A stretch of DNA of 64,000 bases from Leptoclinus maculatus (Eukaryota > Chordata > Actinopteri > Perciformes > Stichaeidae): the NCBI GenBank assembly GCA_032191485.1, contig JAVDOI010000007.1, positions 2,398,463 to 2,462,462 on the forward strand. Reading direction: 5' to 3'. The notes under the pieces were generated by a model that saw only the letters and a list, made by a program, of their open reading frames with translations, did not search any database and was not told the DNA's origin. The translations under genes were made by a program, and so were the position numbers. Positions 25,795-39,257 of the stretch are shown here, piece by piece. Numbering within the stretch: the stretch's first letter is position 1; each line of letters opens with the position of its first letter.

Positions 25795-26145
25795 GGACAA
25801 CGCCGGTATAGTAACCTGTCGATTACAAGGTAGTCCCGCTCTAAAGCATCCCCTGCTTTATGGTCTGTTTGACTCTAAATGGACCATCATTTACTAAATG
25901 AACATCATGCTGTATTGAAGAAGACTTGAAACTAGAGATTGAGACCATAAACTCATGTTTACAATGTTTACTGAGGTAATAAATCAAGAGAGAAGTAGAG
26001 TCATTTTCTCATAGACTTCTATACAATCTGACTTTTTTTGCAACCAGAGGAGCCGCCCCCTGCTGGTCAGTAGAGATAATGCAAGTTTTAAGGCATTACC
26101 TCATTGGCTACACCTTTCAGACCCGGAGGTTGCCGTCTGGCCAAG
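25795..26145 (-). repeat. Dispersed repeat family A, copy 2
   Basis: Inverted relative to copy 1. It shares ACCTGTC.ATTACAAGGTAG, a block around GTTTGACTCTAAATGGACCA, one around GAAGAAGACTTGAAACTAGA, and the end block GCCGCCCCCTGCTGGTCAGT. It lies 240 bp upstream of the third coding exon. Confidence 0.7.
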
Positions 26146-26386
26146 ACTTTTGAAACCGCCCACCCAACCAATTTTTGAGTTGACTGATTCTTCTGGCATC
26201 GTGACATGAAACAGCAGTTTCTCAATTAAAAAAGCAAGCATGTCAGTTGGCCATCGAGAATTAAGTATCTGAAGCACTCTGTTGTGATAGCAAATGTTGT
26301 CTTTCCTTTCTTCTTCTCTTTTAAACAATAATAATTCGGAGTGATAGAGCTGACGTTTTTCTCTCCTCTGCGTCTGTCTGTTGCAG

Positions 26387-26458
26387 AACCATTACGAGGA
26401 GCAACCTGCATACCATCCAGGCTCGTGTTTTCTCCAAGAACCCCCACCTGCGCTACAT
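26387..26458 (+). CDS. ntrk3: ntrk3 LRR exon (third coding exon), TrkC-type
   Basis: The exon is 72 bp, preceded by a long pyrimidine-rich tract ending TTGCAG and followed by GTAAGTG. With the two bases carried over it reads LTITRSNLHTIQ then ARVFSKNPHLRY, and its last two bases (AT) join the next exon's A to give Ile. TrkC has TIKNSGLRSIQPRAFAKNPHLRYI here; the KNPHLRYI signature is nearly unchanged. It is one LRR unit of 24 residues, so skipping the exon would remove exactly one repeat and keep the frame. A CA repeat of about 140 bp begins almost directly after the donor (26466 onward), leaving only a few bases of ordinary intron. Trk receptors are known to have isoforms that lack LRR exons, so regulated skipping is possible here but not shown. 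Confidence 0.9.
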
Positions 26459-26464
26459 GTAAGT

Positions 26465-27075
<611 letters not shown>

Positions 27076-27560
27076 CCTCTGAACCCCGAGCCGTGTCAGG
27101 GCGTTTTTCGCTCCTGTCACATTTTAACCTCTGTGGTCTTCATTTTCACTGCAATATAAAGGTCCTGCACCTCTATGGAAACGGCACAATCATGGCTAAA
27201 AGTAGAGGAAAATCAAACATGGCTTTTATGCAAAATAACACAGTTATCATGCCATAAATCATACAAAATAAAATAATGCAAGTTACATTTCTTTGATAAT
27301 TTATTCTACAAAAATTGGAATACAATGGAATCTATATATCCAACATTGTTCCAAATGTCCACAATTGTTCGCAATGTTGGAAATAAAGTGGAGGCTCCAC
27401 ATGCTTTATATATTGAGCTATTTACATTTTTACAACCTCTACTTACAGCCTCTCCTGTTCTCTCCTCAATGCTCTGCGTTTCACGTGACTGTTGGTCTCA
27501 GACGAATCAATCATGGCCTCCTAGTCGCGCTGAGGAGCCCAAGTTTAATGTTTTTTACAG
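27076..27560 (+). mobile_element. Repeat family B, copy 1 (CCTCTGAACCCC terminus)
   Basis: Begins CCTCTGAACCCCGAG and matches copy 2 (37994-38429) in inverted orientation: CTATGGAAACGGCACAA..ATGG, then GTCTCAGACGAATCAATCAT. Between these blocks it has about 270 bp more than copy 2. The right terminus was not located. Confidence 0.6.
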
Positions 27561-27690
27561 AATAGAAAAATTCTATATGGGCAGTGATATTGTTTTTCAT
27601 GTAGATCTGCTTTGATAATGTTTTTATGCTGGTTTGGTTTTTAGCTGGTTAAAAAGCTCCATATCCCCGTTTGTATCATATCTAAAGAAA

Positions 27691-28216
27691 TGTTCACATT
27701 TTTTGTGTGTTTTCCTACAAAAGTCCAGCAACACGTGTCAATTTCTGCTCTTTACATGCATACAGTCTTTTCAAGATAAACTTTAGTCTTCATGGGAAAA
27801 TACCTACGAAAAATGATGTGGCGGAATTTGTAGATGAGCAACGAATTTGTTTTGTACTTTTGTAATCTTGAACGAGGACGCATGAAGACTAACTCACACT
27901 GGGGAGGGTGGGAGATGACGTGGATGAATCCAACAAATAGCGATCTTTCAGCCAGGAGACCGTTGTTCTTTCCAACGTGTGAAACGACAAGTCCATGTTG
28001 ATTTACTTGTCATGTTACTTGCATACTTCAGAAATGGCACTTCTGTAGTTATTGTAACCCAAACGATGATCTATTCCTCGACCTAACGAAGTGGGTTTGT
28101 TGCTGAGTGTCCTGTGAAGACGAAAGTCTATTTTGAAAGGACTGTATGCAGGTAATGAGTGGAAATTGACACGTGTTGCAGGCTTTCTTAGGAAAACGCA
28201 CAAAAAATTAGGAGAA
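27691..28216. mobile_element. Foldback element, arms about 106 bp
   Basis: The arm 27691-27796 and the arm 28110-28216 are inverted copies: the left has GCAACACGTGTCAATTTC then CATGCATACAGTC, and the right has the reverse complement of CCTGCAACACGTGTCAATTT. The spacer is about 313 bp. No ORF of note. Confidence 0.75.
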
Positions 28217-29697
28217 ACTTTTCTTAGGATATCATATGAACCGTTGTATGAGGATGTTGACTAAAGTACATTTGTAGTACGGTACAGTGCATTCATTTCC
28301 GTAGGTATATAGCTACAAACACTGCATAAAAACAGCCTACTTTATTCCAGCTAAAGCTATCAAAATAAAATATATCATACTATTTTATACCTAATTCTAC
28401 ATCTCCAGTTAGTGGTGTTGGAGATACAAAATAATGTTAACATTAAAAAGATGAAAGAAGAGAGTGGCGCTTTTTAAATTTGTCATCAAACCGTTCAAGT
28501 CTATTTTCTGTGTAACCATGAATCAAATATGGCTCCCATTTGAACAGGTCCGTCAGCTCTTCAATACGTTCTTTCCTTTTCCTCCCTTTATCTTCATCCT
28601 CCCATTGTACCATTCCTCCCATCTCTCTTCACTTCCAAAAGTCAAAGTCGCCTGTAAGTGACAAAAACAAAGTGACAAAGTGACGTTGTATTGGTGTGCA
28701 GTCTTTGCAGACAGCATCTTATCCATCCGATGTAGTGCTGTGTGAAAAGGAAAGTGTTTTTGCATCTCAGGTAGTAAAATAAAAAATCATTGAACCCATG
28801 AAACAACACAGAATACGTAAAATTCCTTTTGACTTTACTTAAAGCAAACAAGACCCCTTAGAGTAACTTATTACATTATAACAGTATTATAATGCAATAA
28901 AAAAGGTTATAATGTATCACCACTATAATAATCCTAATATACTATTCTATATATATGTGAGTGACCAGCAATTATAAAGTATTACGATACTTGACCTTAT
29001 AAGTCATTATAAAATGCTTTAAATCGTTTTGTATTTGTTATAAAGCATTATGAATGTTTGAGTGCTTATTGAACTTCTCTGTAATCACTCATTTTAATAC
29101 CCATACAGCGATCACACGGCCTTTGACGTTTACCTGTATTCATGTAGATTTTGTCAGACAAATACAATGTGCAACCACTTTGTTAGAACAATGCAAATAA
29201 AGTTCTATCTGTGCAAAAAATAACTAATATTTGGCAAAAAATAGCTTATTGTGGCTGCAATTAACCTGTTTTGCACTAAATATCTTTTCAAGATAATAAC
29301 AATAAAGTGCAACCTGTGCAAAACTAAACAAGTTCAAATATTTGTCAATAAAGAGTTTTACTGAGTTTTACACTGCATATCTTTTCAAAACAACAATAAC
29401 GTGCAACCTGTGCAAAACAAATCAAAATGAGTGCAGATATGTGTGAGCCATATGCTCACACAAACCGGGAGATTTTTATTTTAAATATGAGCTTTAAAAT
29501 GTATCATTCTGGTGTACTCAGAATAAAATTAAGTGATAAGACATTTACTTTAAGCAAAAAACTAATTTATTATTCAGTTATTAATCAGTATTTCAGCTGA
29601 TTAATAAAAAAAAGTTTTAATCATGTAAAAACAAAGATAGCAAGAGTAGCGAGAACCATCGCCTGTACAAAATAAAGTGATTAGTCTTCATTGAACC
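28217..29697. other. Intron 3 sequence with diverged short repeats
   Basis: 28870-29060 is AT-rich with repeated TTATAAT/CATTATAA words. 29160-29425 has three loose copies of a unit containing GTGCAACCTGTGCAAAAC, about 100 bp apart. No gene. Confidence 0.45.
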
Positions 29698-29862
29698 CTG
29701 TTACTGTGTGTCTTCATATTAACTTCTACTGTTACTGTATGTCTTCATATTAACTTCTACTGTTACTGTATGTCTTCATATTAACTTCTACTGTTACTGT
29801 ATGTCTTCATATTAACTTCTACTGTTACTGTATGTCTTCATATTAACTTCTACTGTTACTGT
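29698..29862. repeat. 31-bp tandem repeat, five copies
   Basis: Five near-identical units of a 31-bp sequence containing GTATGTCTTCATATTAACTT; the first unit has one change (GTGTG for GTATG). Confidence 0.95.
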
Positions 29863-29920
29863 ACAGCTGTTAGAATAGTGGCCTATCTTCTATTTGCAAT
29901 TAATATGCATTCAATCCAGT

Positions 29921-30169
29921 TCAATTATTTAAATTAAAATGATAATCTACTCTGGCTGTGGTCATTACAGTGAACAGTGTACAGTGTGATGAGAGGGCAT
30001 GTGAGCCCTTGTTGCTGTACTTTATCTCCTTGGAGCAGAGGCTGCATTTAGCATACTGTGCCTTATCAATGTATATGTCACAGTATTTTAATACTATGAC
30101 AGCGGGAAGCTGTACTGCTCTCCCTTCACGTCTGTTTAGACCTCCACCTTTATCCAGGCCCAGCTCCAC
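29921..30169 (-). pseudogene. Zinc-finger fragment, probably of a DNA transposon
   Basis: An 82-residue minus-strand frame contains KAQYAKCSLCSKEIKYSN followed by KGSHALSSHC. The Cx2C...H..HC spacing resembles the N-terminal fingers of hAT-like transposases in fish. There is no catalytic region. I am not sure of the family. Confidence 0.4.
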
Positions 30170-30278
30170 TCACATCTCAGCCCTGCTACACAAACAGCCT
30201 CCTCTTCCTGAAGCTCTTTGACCTCATCATCTCATCAGTATCTGGGCCTCATCATCTCATCTGTATCTGGGCCTCATG

Positions 30279-30310
30279 TTTCGTGGTCATAAGTTATTAT
30301 GACCACGAAA
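30279..30310. repeat. Perfect 14-bp hairpin
   Basis: TTTCGTGGTCATAA, loop GTTA, then the exact reverse complement. Confidence 0.85.
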
Positions 30311-30659
30311 TCATCCTCATTCTACTTTGAGTTAAAAAACAACAACCTGCCGGTGTTCCGGTTTAACGTTAATGAGTGACCGCGTGAACTGAACCGGAAC
30401 ACGGGGGGCTTCATGTTTCATCACGTTACGTTTTTTCCTCCTAAATCGCGATAATGACGAACGTTAACAGTCCACAAAGTTCTGCATGCAGTGGACGTTA
30501 ACTCAGCAAGTCTGAATGGTAACGGAACATAACGTAACTTAAACTGTAACGGAGGGAAATGAAGACGCTGTAGACATCTTAACGCTGATTGGACAAGACT
30601 CGACACGTCACATCAAAGATGTTTTATTGCGAAGATCACAACATCACCTTTTCTCCTCG

Positions 30660-30885
30660 TCTCACTCCAATCTGATAAACACTGGCTGGCCAGTTGACCC
30701 CCCCCCCCCCAAAAAAAATCTACGGATCTACACGATTCACGTGGATTATTTTGATTCAAAACGGCGAAAAGCGACAAGTTTGCAGGTATGAATAAAGTTC
30801 TTGAAATAAAAAAATTCTGCATTTCCCCCTGCGCCCCACCTGCAATACCCCTGCGCCCCACTAGTTTGAGAAATACTGCCATAGA
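30660..30885 (-). mobile_element. Possible hAT terminal fragment
   Basis: On the minus strand the right end reads CAGTATTTCTCAAACTAGTG followed by GGGGCGCAGGGGT, like the ends of some fish hAT MITEs. A C13/A8 homopolymer pair lies at about 30698-30718. The other end is not identified. Confidence 0.35.
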
Positions 30886-31044
30886 CCATTGTTAAAATGC
30901 CCAAACACAAATCAGAAATAATGATGTTTTCAGCCTGGCACAAAAACGGTTTTGGTCTCTATAGTTAACTTACCGGTTCATGACAACTGTCTTCACAACG
31001 GTGAATTTGGTGAAGTTGGTGTCAGCGCTCATCATATCTGGCTC

Positions 31045-31880
31045 GTTAGCTTAGCACATTGTACTAAAAGACTCATTACAAACAAGTGGGTTTCTTTTAA
31101 AAGCCCAATATCAGCATAGTTAATTTGAAGTACGGATGCACCATGCTAACCAAGCTCGTTAGCTAGCGCCAGCTGTGAACTTAGTGCTTGTTATGCTAAT
31201 GGGACATGGCCTTGCCATCTCCGCCCTATGGTCACTTCTGGCTCCAAAAAAACTAAAGTTTTACCCAAAATTCACCCGTTCATGTGTCAACTGTGCCGTG
31301 GGTGAATTTGTATATTACTTACCCGTAGTAATTCAATTGAGGCTTAAAGCTATGAAATATTTAAAGGCAATGCTTTTGAGTGAGAGGTGTTTGCCGTCAG
31401 AGGCTAGCCGCTAGCTCGGCCGTGTTTGTGGTGTTGGTGCCCTTTTTGGATCATTTTTCATGCAAATATTGGATTAATAATATGCTATGGCTTTCTGGGC
31501 AGTTATTATTTGTACTAACAGACCTTCCAAGGAGTCTGTGCAACAGTTTTTTCGGAGAATGAAGTTCGGTTATTATTGTATTTATATAACTTTAGAGCAC
31601 TAATTGACAGATATTCATCATATCTTTCATGTAAACTTTATCACATTGTACTAAAAGACACATTTCAAACAAGGGTGTTGTTTCTGATAGCCGAAACTAG
31701 CATAGTTAATGTGAATTACGGATGCAATATGCTAACCAAGCTCGCGAGCTAGCGTTAATTGGTTACTTAGTGTTTGTTTTTTGCACATGGCTTAGCCAGC
31801 TCTACCCTCTTGTCCAAATATGGTCAATTTTTGCTCCAAAAAAAACAAAAGGGCGACGGCCAAAATGCCACACTCATGGC
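31045..31880. repeat. Diverged direct duplication, units about 250 bp, 590 bp apart
   Basis: The blocks 31045-31290 and 31635-31880 share CACATTGTACTAAAAGAC, AGCATAGTTAAT, GTACGGATGCA-like and ATGCTAACCAAGCTCG in the same order. No ORF is conserved between the copies. Confidence 0.65.
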
Positions 31881-33160
31881 TTGAAGACTTCTGATGTACA
31901 GTCAGGGTGTAAAGACAAACCAGAGCTTTCCACGTTCTTTTAAAAATCACACAGCCTACAAGGCGGTGCTGACTTGCTGCTGACATTACATCACATCAAG
32001 CCGAAGTGCTATAGTCGATTTACTTGTGCAAAGCTCTGTGTGAGCGCACATTATATTGTAACACATTCACTGAAACCGTGGAAACGGTGCGTGTGCTGCT
32101 ACTGTATATGCTTGGGATTACATTTCCTTTGTGTTTCTTGTGCTGCACAGATTAATGTTCCCTCCACTCACCTACACTGCAGAACAGAGGTAACATTCGT
32201 CAGGGCTGCCAAGTAAGTAAGCCCTGTTCAAGGTGAGGTGGCCCATAAACCAGGACTTAATCTCCTGTTTCAGTGTGGGAGCTTTAATGGAGCACTGCAG
32301 CCAGCAGGGACCGACACCCAACTAATGACGTCTAATAACAATCATGTGTGAGTGTGTTGTTGGACGTCCACTATGAGCCACTGTCCTGTCTTTATGGAAT
32401 TATGACTCAATGATCAGCTGCTTTTTAGAAGTCATAAGAAAAGCTTTCAGCCCACTCTTCCTGCATTTCTGCCAGCATAGTCTACCCAAGATTAAACCAA
32501 ACCAAGCTGCTGTTCAGGGCCCAGCAGCCGCAGTGGAAAAAAAGCATTTCTTACCGGTTATTGGATTGGAGTGGATCGATCCAGGGCTGCCCCAGTTGTC
32601 TCTGAAAGTTACTGTAAATCTCTCAGTGCAAAAAAAGTAAAGCTAGATAATGTTTACGGTTGGTTTTCCTGTGTCACTTTAATGGTTTCCCTTCGTCCGT
32701 ATTTCGAGTAGTAACCCTGTCCCAGAATAGCATGCCGAAGACCTCATCTAGGGCATTAGAGGTCATTTGCATGATCTGGCATTTGGCAGGTCACATGAGT
32801 AATTATCAATGGCCGACAGTATATTAAAAGAGACACCGAATAAGAATATAGATGAGAATATATGTTTTTTACACATAATGCTAGGAGTAAAGTATAGAGG
32901 TATACAGAAACAATCCGGTTATCTCAAAACTCTACATTAATAAGATAAATAGGTTTGTTTTGAGTTGACCATGTGTTTCAGAATTATTGTTGTCACTGTG
33001 TCAGAGAGATGAAGACATATGAGGAGGTATTGTATTGGAAATGCAGGCCAAGAATATTGTAAAAAAGAGAAGCTTTCATTCACAATACCACAGTTCAGAT
33101 TATAAAAAGGTCAAAGATATAAGCCTCTTAAATACAGGTTTGCTTTGTACAGGTGTGGTG
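31881..33160. other. Intron 3 sequence, nothing recognised
   Basis: No domain-bearing ORF or clear repeat. Confidence 0.4.
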
Positions 33161-33168
33161 TATGCATC

Positions 33169-33935
33169 CAGGGCTGGGTATCGTTTAACAAGTTATGATA
33201 CCAGTACCTTTTAAAGGCAGTGTTGGTAATCTTCTTCAAAAACATATATTTTATGATATTTTTGTTGAAACTCTCGTTACATCCTGACAACAATCAATGA
33301 TTTAAATGCTCTAAAAAAACATTGGTATCTGTGGCTGTCACAGGACTGTAATACGCTCGTCCAATCATCATTCGGAATGATTGGACGAGCTTGGATGGCT
33401 TTTCATTTCTCGTCACTTAACATTCATATTGATCATTTTGGGGGAGTGGCGTAAGATTGGGGCCTGAAGGTATAGGTTGTCAGTGTTGCCGGCTTGGCAA
33501 CTTTCTTACGAGCAACATTTGGACTTTTATTGGAACAGAGTTGGCAATAATTGCACAACGCTTATACAGCGGGTACCGCTGACAACGCCAATCCCCTAAC
33601 CCATGGCGGTGGGACGGCGTTGTTGTAGAAGTGCATAGTCTGGTTTGCCTCCAGGTCAAAACTGTAAGAACTGTCGGTTCTGCTGCCGCTGTTCATGCCG
33701 TTAGCCCTGTAAGATGGCTGCTAGCCTCTATTGGCTGGTGACTAGTTGCAGGCTCTCATGTGCAGATACGCATTCCCGGTTTTAGCTGCTGCTGTAGTGA
33801 GCCATCACATGTTAAATACAATCGAGGAACACTTGTGGCAATTGGCTGCAAGCTAAGATCAAAAAGAGTAGGATGCTGGTATTGTTTGACTGATACTACT
33901 TGGTACTGGGTTATTTTAGACGATACCCAGCCCTG
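33169..33935. mobile_element. Non-autonomous hAT element, 767 bp, with 8-bp target duplication
   Basis: The termini CAGGGCTGGGTATCGT are a perfect 16-bp inverted repeat, and both flanks carry TATGCATC (33161-33168 and 33936-33943). There is no transposase. The interior starting GGCAGTGTTGGTAATCTTC at about 33217 looks like another dispersed repeat inserted within, and holds a perfect 14-bp hairpin at 33355-33390. Confidence 0.85.
33355..33390. repeat. Perfect 14-bp hairpin inside the hAT copy
   Basis: GCTCGTCCAATCAT, an 8-base loop, then the exact reverse complement ATGATTGGACGAGC. Confidence 0.85.
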
Positions 33936-33957
33936 TATGCATCAGGTGGAAAATATA

Positions 33958-34960
33958 TAAATCAATCAATCAAACGTTTATTTATTATTTACTCTGGGTC
34001 CAGATAAGACAAGACATTACATAGAATAAATGACATACAAAAGCACAATAAGAGTTCATAGGACTAACAATGCTTTCAAAGAGACAGCTGTACCAATGTC
34101 TCCACAGCTGGGTCTGGTCGCGTGTAGTACTAAACCTTATGTTTGATAAAACCAAGATAATTTCATTTTCAGTCATTAAGCCGGCAAATACATTTAAACA
34201 TAAGATTCCTAAAAACATTTTGGAAAGTATTGATGCCTACAGCCACAAACATTTCACTTGCGCTACACCATCTCGGTCTCTTCTGTCCATCTGTACACAT
34301 ACTAAACTTGCGTGAGAGAGTGTCTGCTTGTGCATACATCCTACGACATTGCCTATAAATATCATCATCGGTCATCTGTTCTGTATTAAAATGTCCAAGA
34401 TATTTGACCTCATTACAGACACCAATATTGTTATCAGACAATTTGAAGTCAGGAGATTTTAGACATTTGTCCTCTTTGGTTCGACAGATCAAGATATCAC
34501 TCTTACTGGCGTTGTATTTGATATCGTGTTTCACACTATAGACAGTACATATAGTGAGGAGCTGCTGAAGACCAGCACTACATGGACTAAGAATCACCAG
34601 ATCATCTGCATACATAATGTGGTTAACTAACGTATTACCAAACATGCACCCAGTATTACAGGCTTTCCATTGCTTGGACAGATCATCAGTATAAAAATGG
34701 GGAGACAATATTGCCCCATACCAGCTCTTAGTGCCAGTGCTAGTCTTTAATGACCGGCACTAACAGAACAGACAGCATTGAGTCTGGTAACAAGCCGTGA
34801 ATCATGAAGCCAATAAAACAAATGGCAAGGAGAGGAGCTAACCTCGGACGAGCATATTTAAGGTTTTCAGCAGTAACGTGATCTAAACCACTTGCTTTGC
34901 TATCGGACAGCTTATTTATAGCTTGCTACACCTCATGTGACATAATTGCAATTGATTCAT
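33958..34960 (-). mobile_element. Non-LTR retrotransposon fragment, minus strand
   Basis: On the minus strand the fragment starts in RT sequence (KLSDSKASGLDHVTAENL), has an internal deletion, resumes at GAILSPHFYTDDLSKQW and ends with a TGAT-repeat tail at 33958-33972. It lies just beyond the target duplication of the hAT at 33169. It is 5'-truncated and inactive. Confidence 0.8.
34169..34708 (-). pseudogene. LINE reverse transcriptase fragment with YADD motif
   Basis: A 179-residue frame contains the RT palm motif C as MYADDLVILSPCSAGLQQLL, followed by KYNASKSDILICRTKEDK and VKYLGH, a wording shared by a widespread family of animal LINE RTs. Motif A and much of the fingers are deleted upstream, and the C-terminal part is shortened. 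The catalytic YADD survives, but the protein cannot be functional. The clade is not decided: the motif set occurs in more than one group. Confidence 0.8.
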
Positions 34961-37570
34961 TACTAAAGCATTGGTAATATAGACTTAAAAAGCAACTTAA
35001 AAACACCCCTTTTTTAACATTATGAATATGCAAATTCATGTTTTCAAAAATGCACTAAACCCCAGACATCCTCCCATCTCCCATTCCGACTACAACTGTA
35101 CAGGGTGTTGATCTGCCATTCGTTCAGTGCGATACAGAACACTTCACTACAGCTTTTACATTTTTTAGTGAACGACCAAAAACGGCAAGCGACAAAACTG
35201 TGTCTGAACCCACAACTCGCAGCGATCAAGCATCTGTGATTCTGCCTCAGTAACATTACAATGTTTTTGTCTCCACAGTCTTAATGGGCGAAGATAACAT
35301 TTAAACATACAGTGAAATTCCTTGTGATCATGGCCACCAATCTCAACTTGGTCCAGAATCAACAGATAATGTATTAAACTCACTGTACATGGTATAACTT
35401 AAAAAAAAAGTGGATTCAGTGTTGAAGTTCCATTCAAGACGACAAGCAAACTCTATAATAAGATGCTCGTCTGCCATTGAAAACCGTAGACTCATTAATA
35501 TTAAAAGAGTGTGGCATGGTAGAAATATCAAAGCACAAGCAAGATCAGTGGTGATTTGTCACTATTCATTAGTGCTGCTCGCTGTACGTGCAGCCTGTAG
35601 ACAAACAGACGGCATTAATCATTTAACACCCTGTAACATAAAAAAAACGAGATGCATGTGCCATTGCATGTCTGCGTCTCCCGTGAAGAGATAATTATAG
35701 TATAGCTTTGTAGGACCGTGGCTGATGGAATATTAATGCCTTCGGAATGATTAAACTGACTGTGCAGCAGAAAAAGGCTGTTTTAGTGTTTTGTTAGAAA
35801 AATCATGTATTAACATCATATGCCAACAAGAATCCATGTAATTATGTGTACAAAAAAACATGTGGCGTTCCTCTTGAAGCTAAGCGCTTCTGTTCAAAGT
35901 TATGAGTCGATGCTGGCAGCAGATACAATATTTCTTTGACAGAGTGAGATGTTAAAGCTGCATTAAAGGAGAATTCATCACTAATGTACTTTGAATGTAA
36001 AATATTATATTCAGCGAGCACACTGGCTGTTGTGAGAAAATGATCAGCATTCATTCACCTCCTCTACATCCTGACATCTTGCATCTCCTGGCGTAGCGAC
36101 GGTCTCCAAGGAGGAAAACGACGGGCCAATCAAGGCTTCAGCCGGCTCCTCGTGGGGCCATTGTGGCGCTGCAGAGACTTCCCGAACAGCAGGAAGTGGG
36201 CAGATGGTGTTTGCTTGTGTGTATGGATATGTCCATTTGTATGCGAGTGTGTTCCTGTGTGTTGCTAAGAAACTTGGACGTTCTCAGCCAACTTCACTCC
36301 TCTTGAAACGGGCCTCTGCTTATTGAGTTTAATTGAAATGTTAAGTAGATTATTGATAGAAAAAAACATTGGGTATGAGTTAATGCGTCACTCCATATTG
36401 TCAGACAGCCAAACTGCTAAATCATATAGTGCTGTATAACAATTACTTTTGTCCATGTTTCAAACCGTATTTTGATATTTACAATGCTACTTTAGTTCAC
36501 CCTCGCGGCTCTCACAGCGTTATTATCTGCTGCAGCAGGTAAAGCCACTGTACACTACCTGCTCAGCAGCAAACAGCAGATAGACACAGTTAGAGACTTG
36601 GGAACATAGTGGAGCATTTAGCAGCTGAGGTGGTGGAGACCAAAAACAGAGCTAAAAGTTAGTGAATCTTGCACTCAGAGTGTTGTTTACAGCTCGTTTC
36701 TGCTGCCCCCTAGTAATGCTTCCTGTGGTCGTACAATAAAAGCCTCCCGCTTCCTGCATTAACTACGGGTAAACAGAAAACGATTGCTTATCAGTGATCA
36801 TTAGCTTACCAAAGTAAAGGTATCGCGCAGTGTGTTAGCAATACATTGATGAATGTAGCGAAAAACTATACAAGCCCACAGTACCAAACAGTGGTTTTAG
36901 TGGTCAAATACTCAACTAGTTGAACAATCGATGAAACCCCCGATAGTCGGAGGAGCAGCTTGTCACTGAAATGAGAATAGCAGGTCCACTTAAGGCCAGT
37001 CCACCTTAAGTGAGATAAGTTGTCAACAAAAACTAAATCTAGAGTTATAACTGGGCTGCTGTATGGAGGCCTTTACACACCGGGGGTGTGGCAAATACAC
37101 ATCACGAAAATGTGAAATACTCGCCTGTGGATATGATATTTGTAGGGCTTTTATTGCGAAAGGTAAGAACTGACAGAGTTGATCTGATCTACAGTTTGCT
37201 GTCTTGGTGTCGGACTATAGAACCTCTGTGTTGTTTCAACCTCAAAACATTCTCGCCAACGTGATTGGTTGATGCCTTTTATTCGCGGTGCGAAAATGTG
37301 TACGTAAGGGAACAAATAAAATATATTCTTGTAAAGTTTCTGTGTAAAGTTTCTCAAAGTCACATTTGTTTGTAAAAAAAACAAAAAAACAAGCACAGTT
37401 AGTTTGATGGTGTGGACAGCAAATGTTCATTTGATTGACAAGTGTAACTATAGACTGCACTGCGTCACACCCACACAGACACAGACAGAATGACTGACAG
37501 TTTTAATTACCGTGGCAACACCTGTCATTTCACAGCCTTGTCAGTTGCTCTGAAAATAGCTTTTGCTAAT

Positions 37571-37602
<32 letters not shown>

Positions 37603-37993
37603 GCGTTGTCCTCAGTGAGTTTCATCTTTGACAGTCATTGTAGATAATAAGCATACACAGTCATATAATGTATGCAGTAACAAGAGTAAATGGACAAAAA
37701 ATTAACAAAACGGAGCGGCCATTATGAAAAGTCATGACGATAATGATGGAGTGGCCATATATGGTGAACACACAAGCATCGCAATGTTTGTTTAAGTCAC
37801 GATGAAGAATTCGTACAAAGCATAGTCAGCATAAGGACGTGGTCATGCTGGGTCAGACAAACACAGGACTTTCACGCAGGCAACTGCTGTGACGATGTGA
37901 AGCCAGAAGTCAACGGTGACTTATTTGTTACGTAACTTCCATACTTAATAAACACCACCACCTTAGTTATTTGTTACATATTTCATACTTACC
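34961..37993. other. Intron 3 sequence with possible repeat fragments
   Basis: 36530-36760 (GGTGGAGACCAAAAACAGAG) resembles a dispersed fish repeat. 37065-37300 (TTTACACACCGGGGGTGTGG ... TTTTATTCGCGGTGCGAAAA) looks like MITE sequence. A GT repeat lies at 37574-37602. No gene. Confidence 0.35.
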
Positions 37994-38429
37994 CCTCTGA
38001 ACCCCAAAACCCGCTGGCGGGATAGAAAAGCATGTTTTCTTTAAACAATCACCAAAACTAAATCTAAAAGATGAAAACCTCAGATTTTCATCTTTTCGAT
38101 GGTCCTTGAACACATCATGTGTGACGAACGCTTCCGACAAAAAAACAAACCCTAAACTAAGTTTAAAATTGTGATATTTCATCAAAAACATTTTATTGTA
38201 AATGTCTCATTTAAAATCTCGCCCCAAATAAACCTTTTGCTTTAAATAGAGTCCGAGCTCCTCAGCGCGACTAGTAAGCCATGATTGATTCGTCTGAGAC
38301 CGACAGTCGCGATCTCTCTACTTCTAGCCATGGTTGTGCCGTTTCCATAGATGTGCGGGACTTTTATACTGCAGTGAAAGTCAAGGTTGCAGAGCGAAAA
38401 ATGCCCCGAAACTGCTTGGGGTTCAGAGG
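37994..38429 (-). mobile_element. Repeat family B, copy 2, with 14-bp terminal inverted repeats
   Basis: 436 bp bounded by CCTCTGAACCCCAA and its exact reverse complement. It is inverted relative to copy 1 at 27076. No transposase and no clear target-site duplication, so the superfamily is open. The sequence around GATGAAAACCTCAGATTTTC is a short imperfect palindrome. Confidence 0.7.
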
Positions 38430-39257
38430 TTTGAGTAACACCATTCCCGTAGTTATTTGTTAGGTATTCCCTAATTAAGTAACACTACTTTCATTGTTAT
38501 TAACAACCCAAAACCACAATATTTTCGTAAACCTTAAAGTAGCTTTTTTTTTTACCTACACTTAGTATTTCTTAACATACCATACTTAGTTTAATCCAAA
38601 CCACATTATGTTCCAAAACCTATACCAAGTAGTTTTGTTGCCTAAAAGACGCAGAAGAGTTCATAGGAAAGGAGACCTTCATTTTGAAAAACATCACTGC
38701 TATTAACGATGCCGCTGTGTTTTTTTGTAGTTTTGTGTCAGCTCCAGTAAAAAAGGCTTCCAGGATGTTGGAAGTTGAACGTATAACGCACATGTAGGCA
38801 GCTCAGTGCCCAGTGCACCTCGGGCAGCAATGAAGAGTAATCAGAGAATAAAAATAACAACACAGAGGTAGAAGTGGAAATCTAAATTAAATGTGTCTTC
38901 CTTGCTCTCTCTCTCTCTTTGCCTCCCTTTTGTGCTGAGAGGAATACTGATGAGGGCCATAATCTCAGCAGCTATGAATAATAAACATTGTTACATCACC
39001 GGCTGAAAGGAGGCTAGGGACACAGATGGAGCTGGAATCAGAGGAGAGTGTGTGTGACCAGAGCAAGAGAGACAAACACAGATACAGCTTTACCGATAGG
39101 GACGCCCATTATCATTACGAACAGTACTTCTACTCTCTACACTACACCTACTACTACTACATCTACTAATACTACTTTTCAGTTCAAGATTCAGACCTTG
39201 ATTTGCACTTGTCAGTGCCCGATGCATTCTAGCTGCTTAATTCGTTCTGCACATGTG

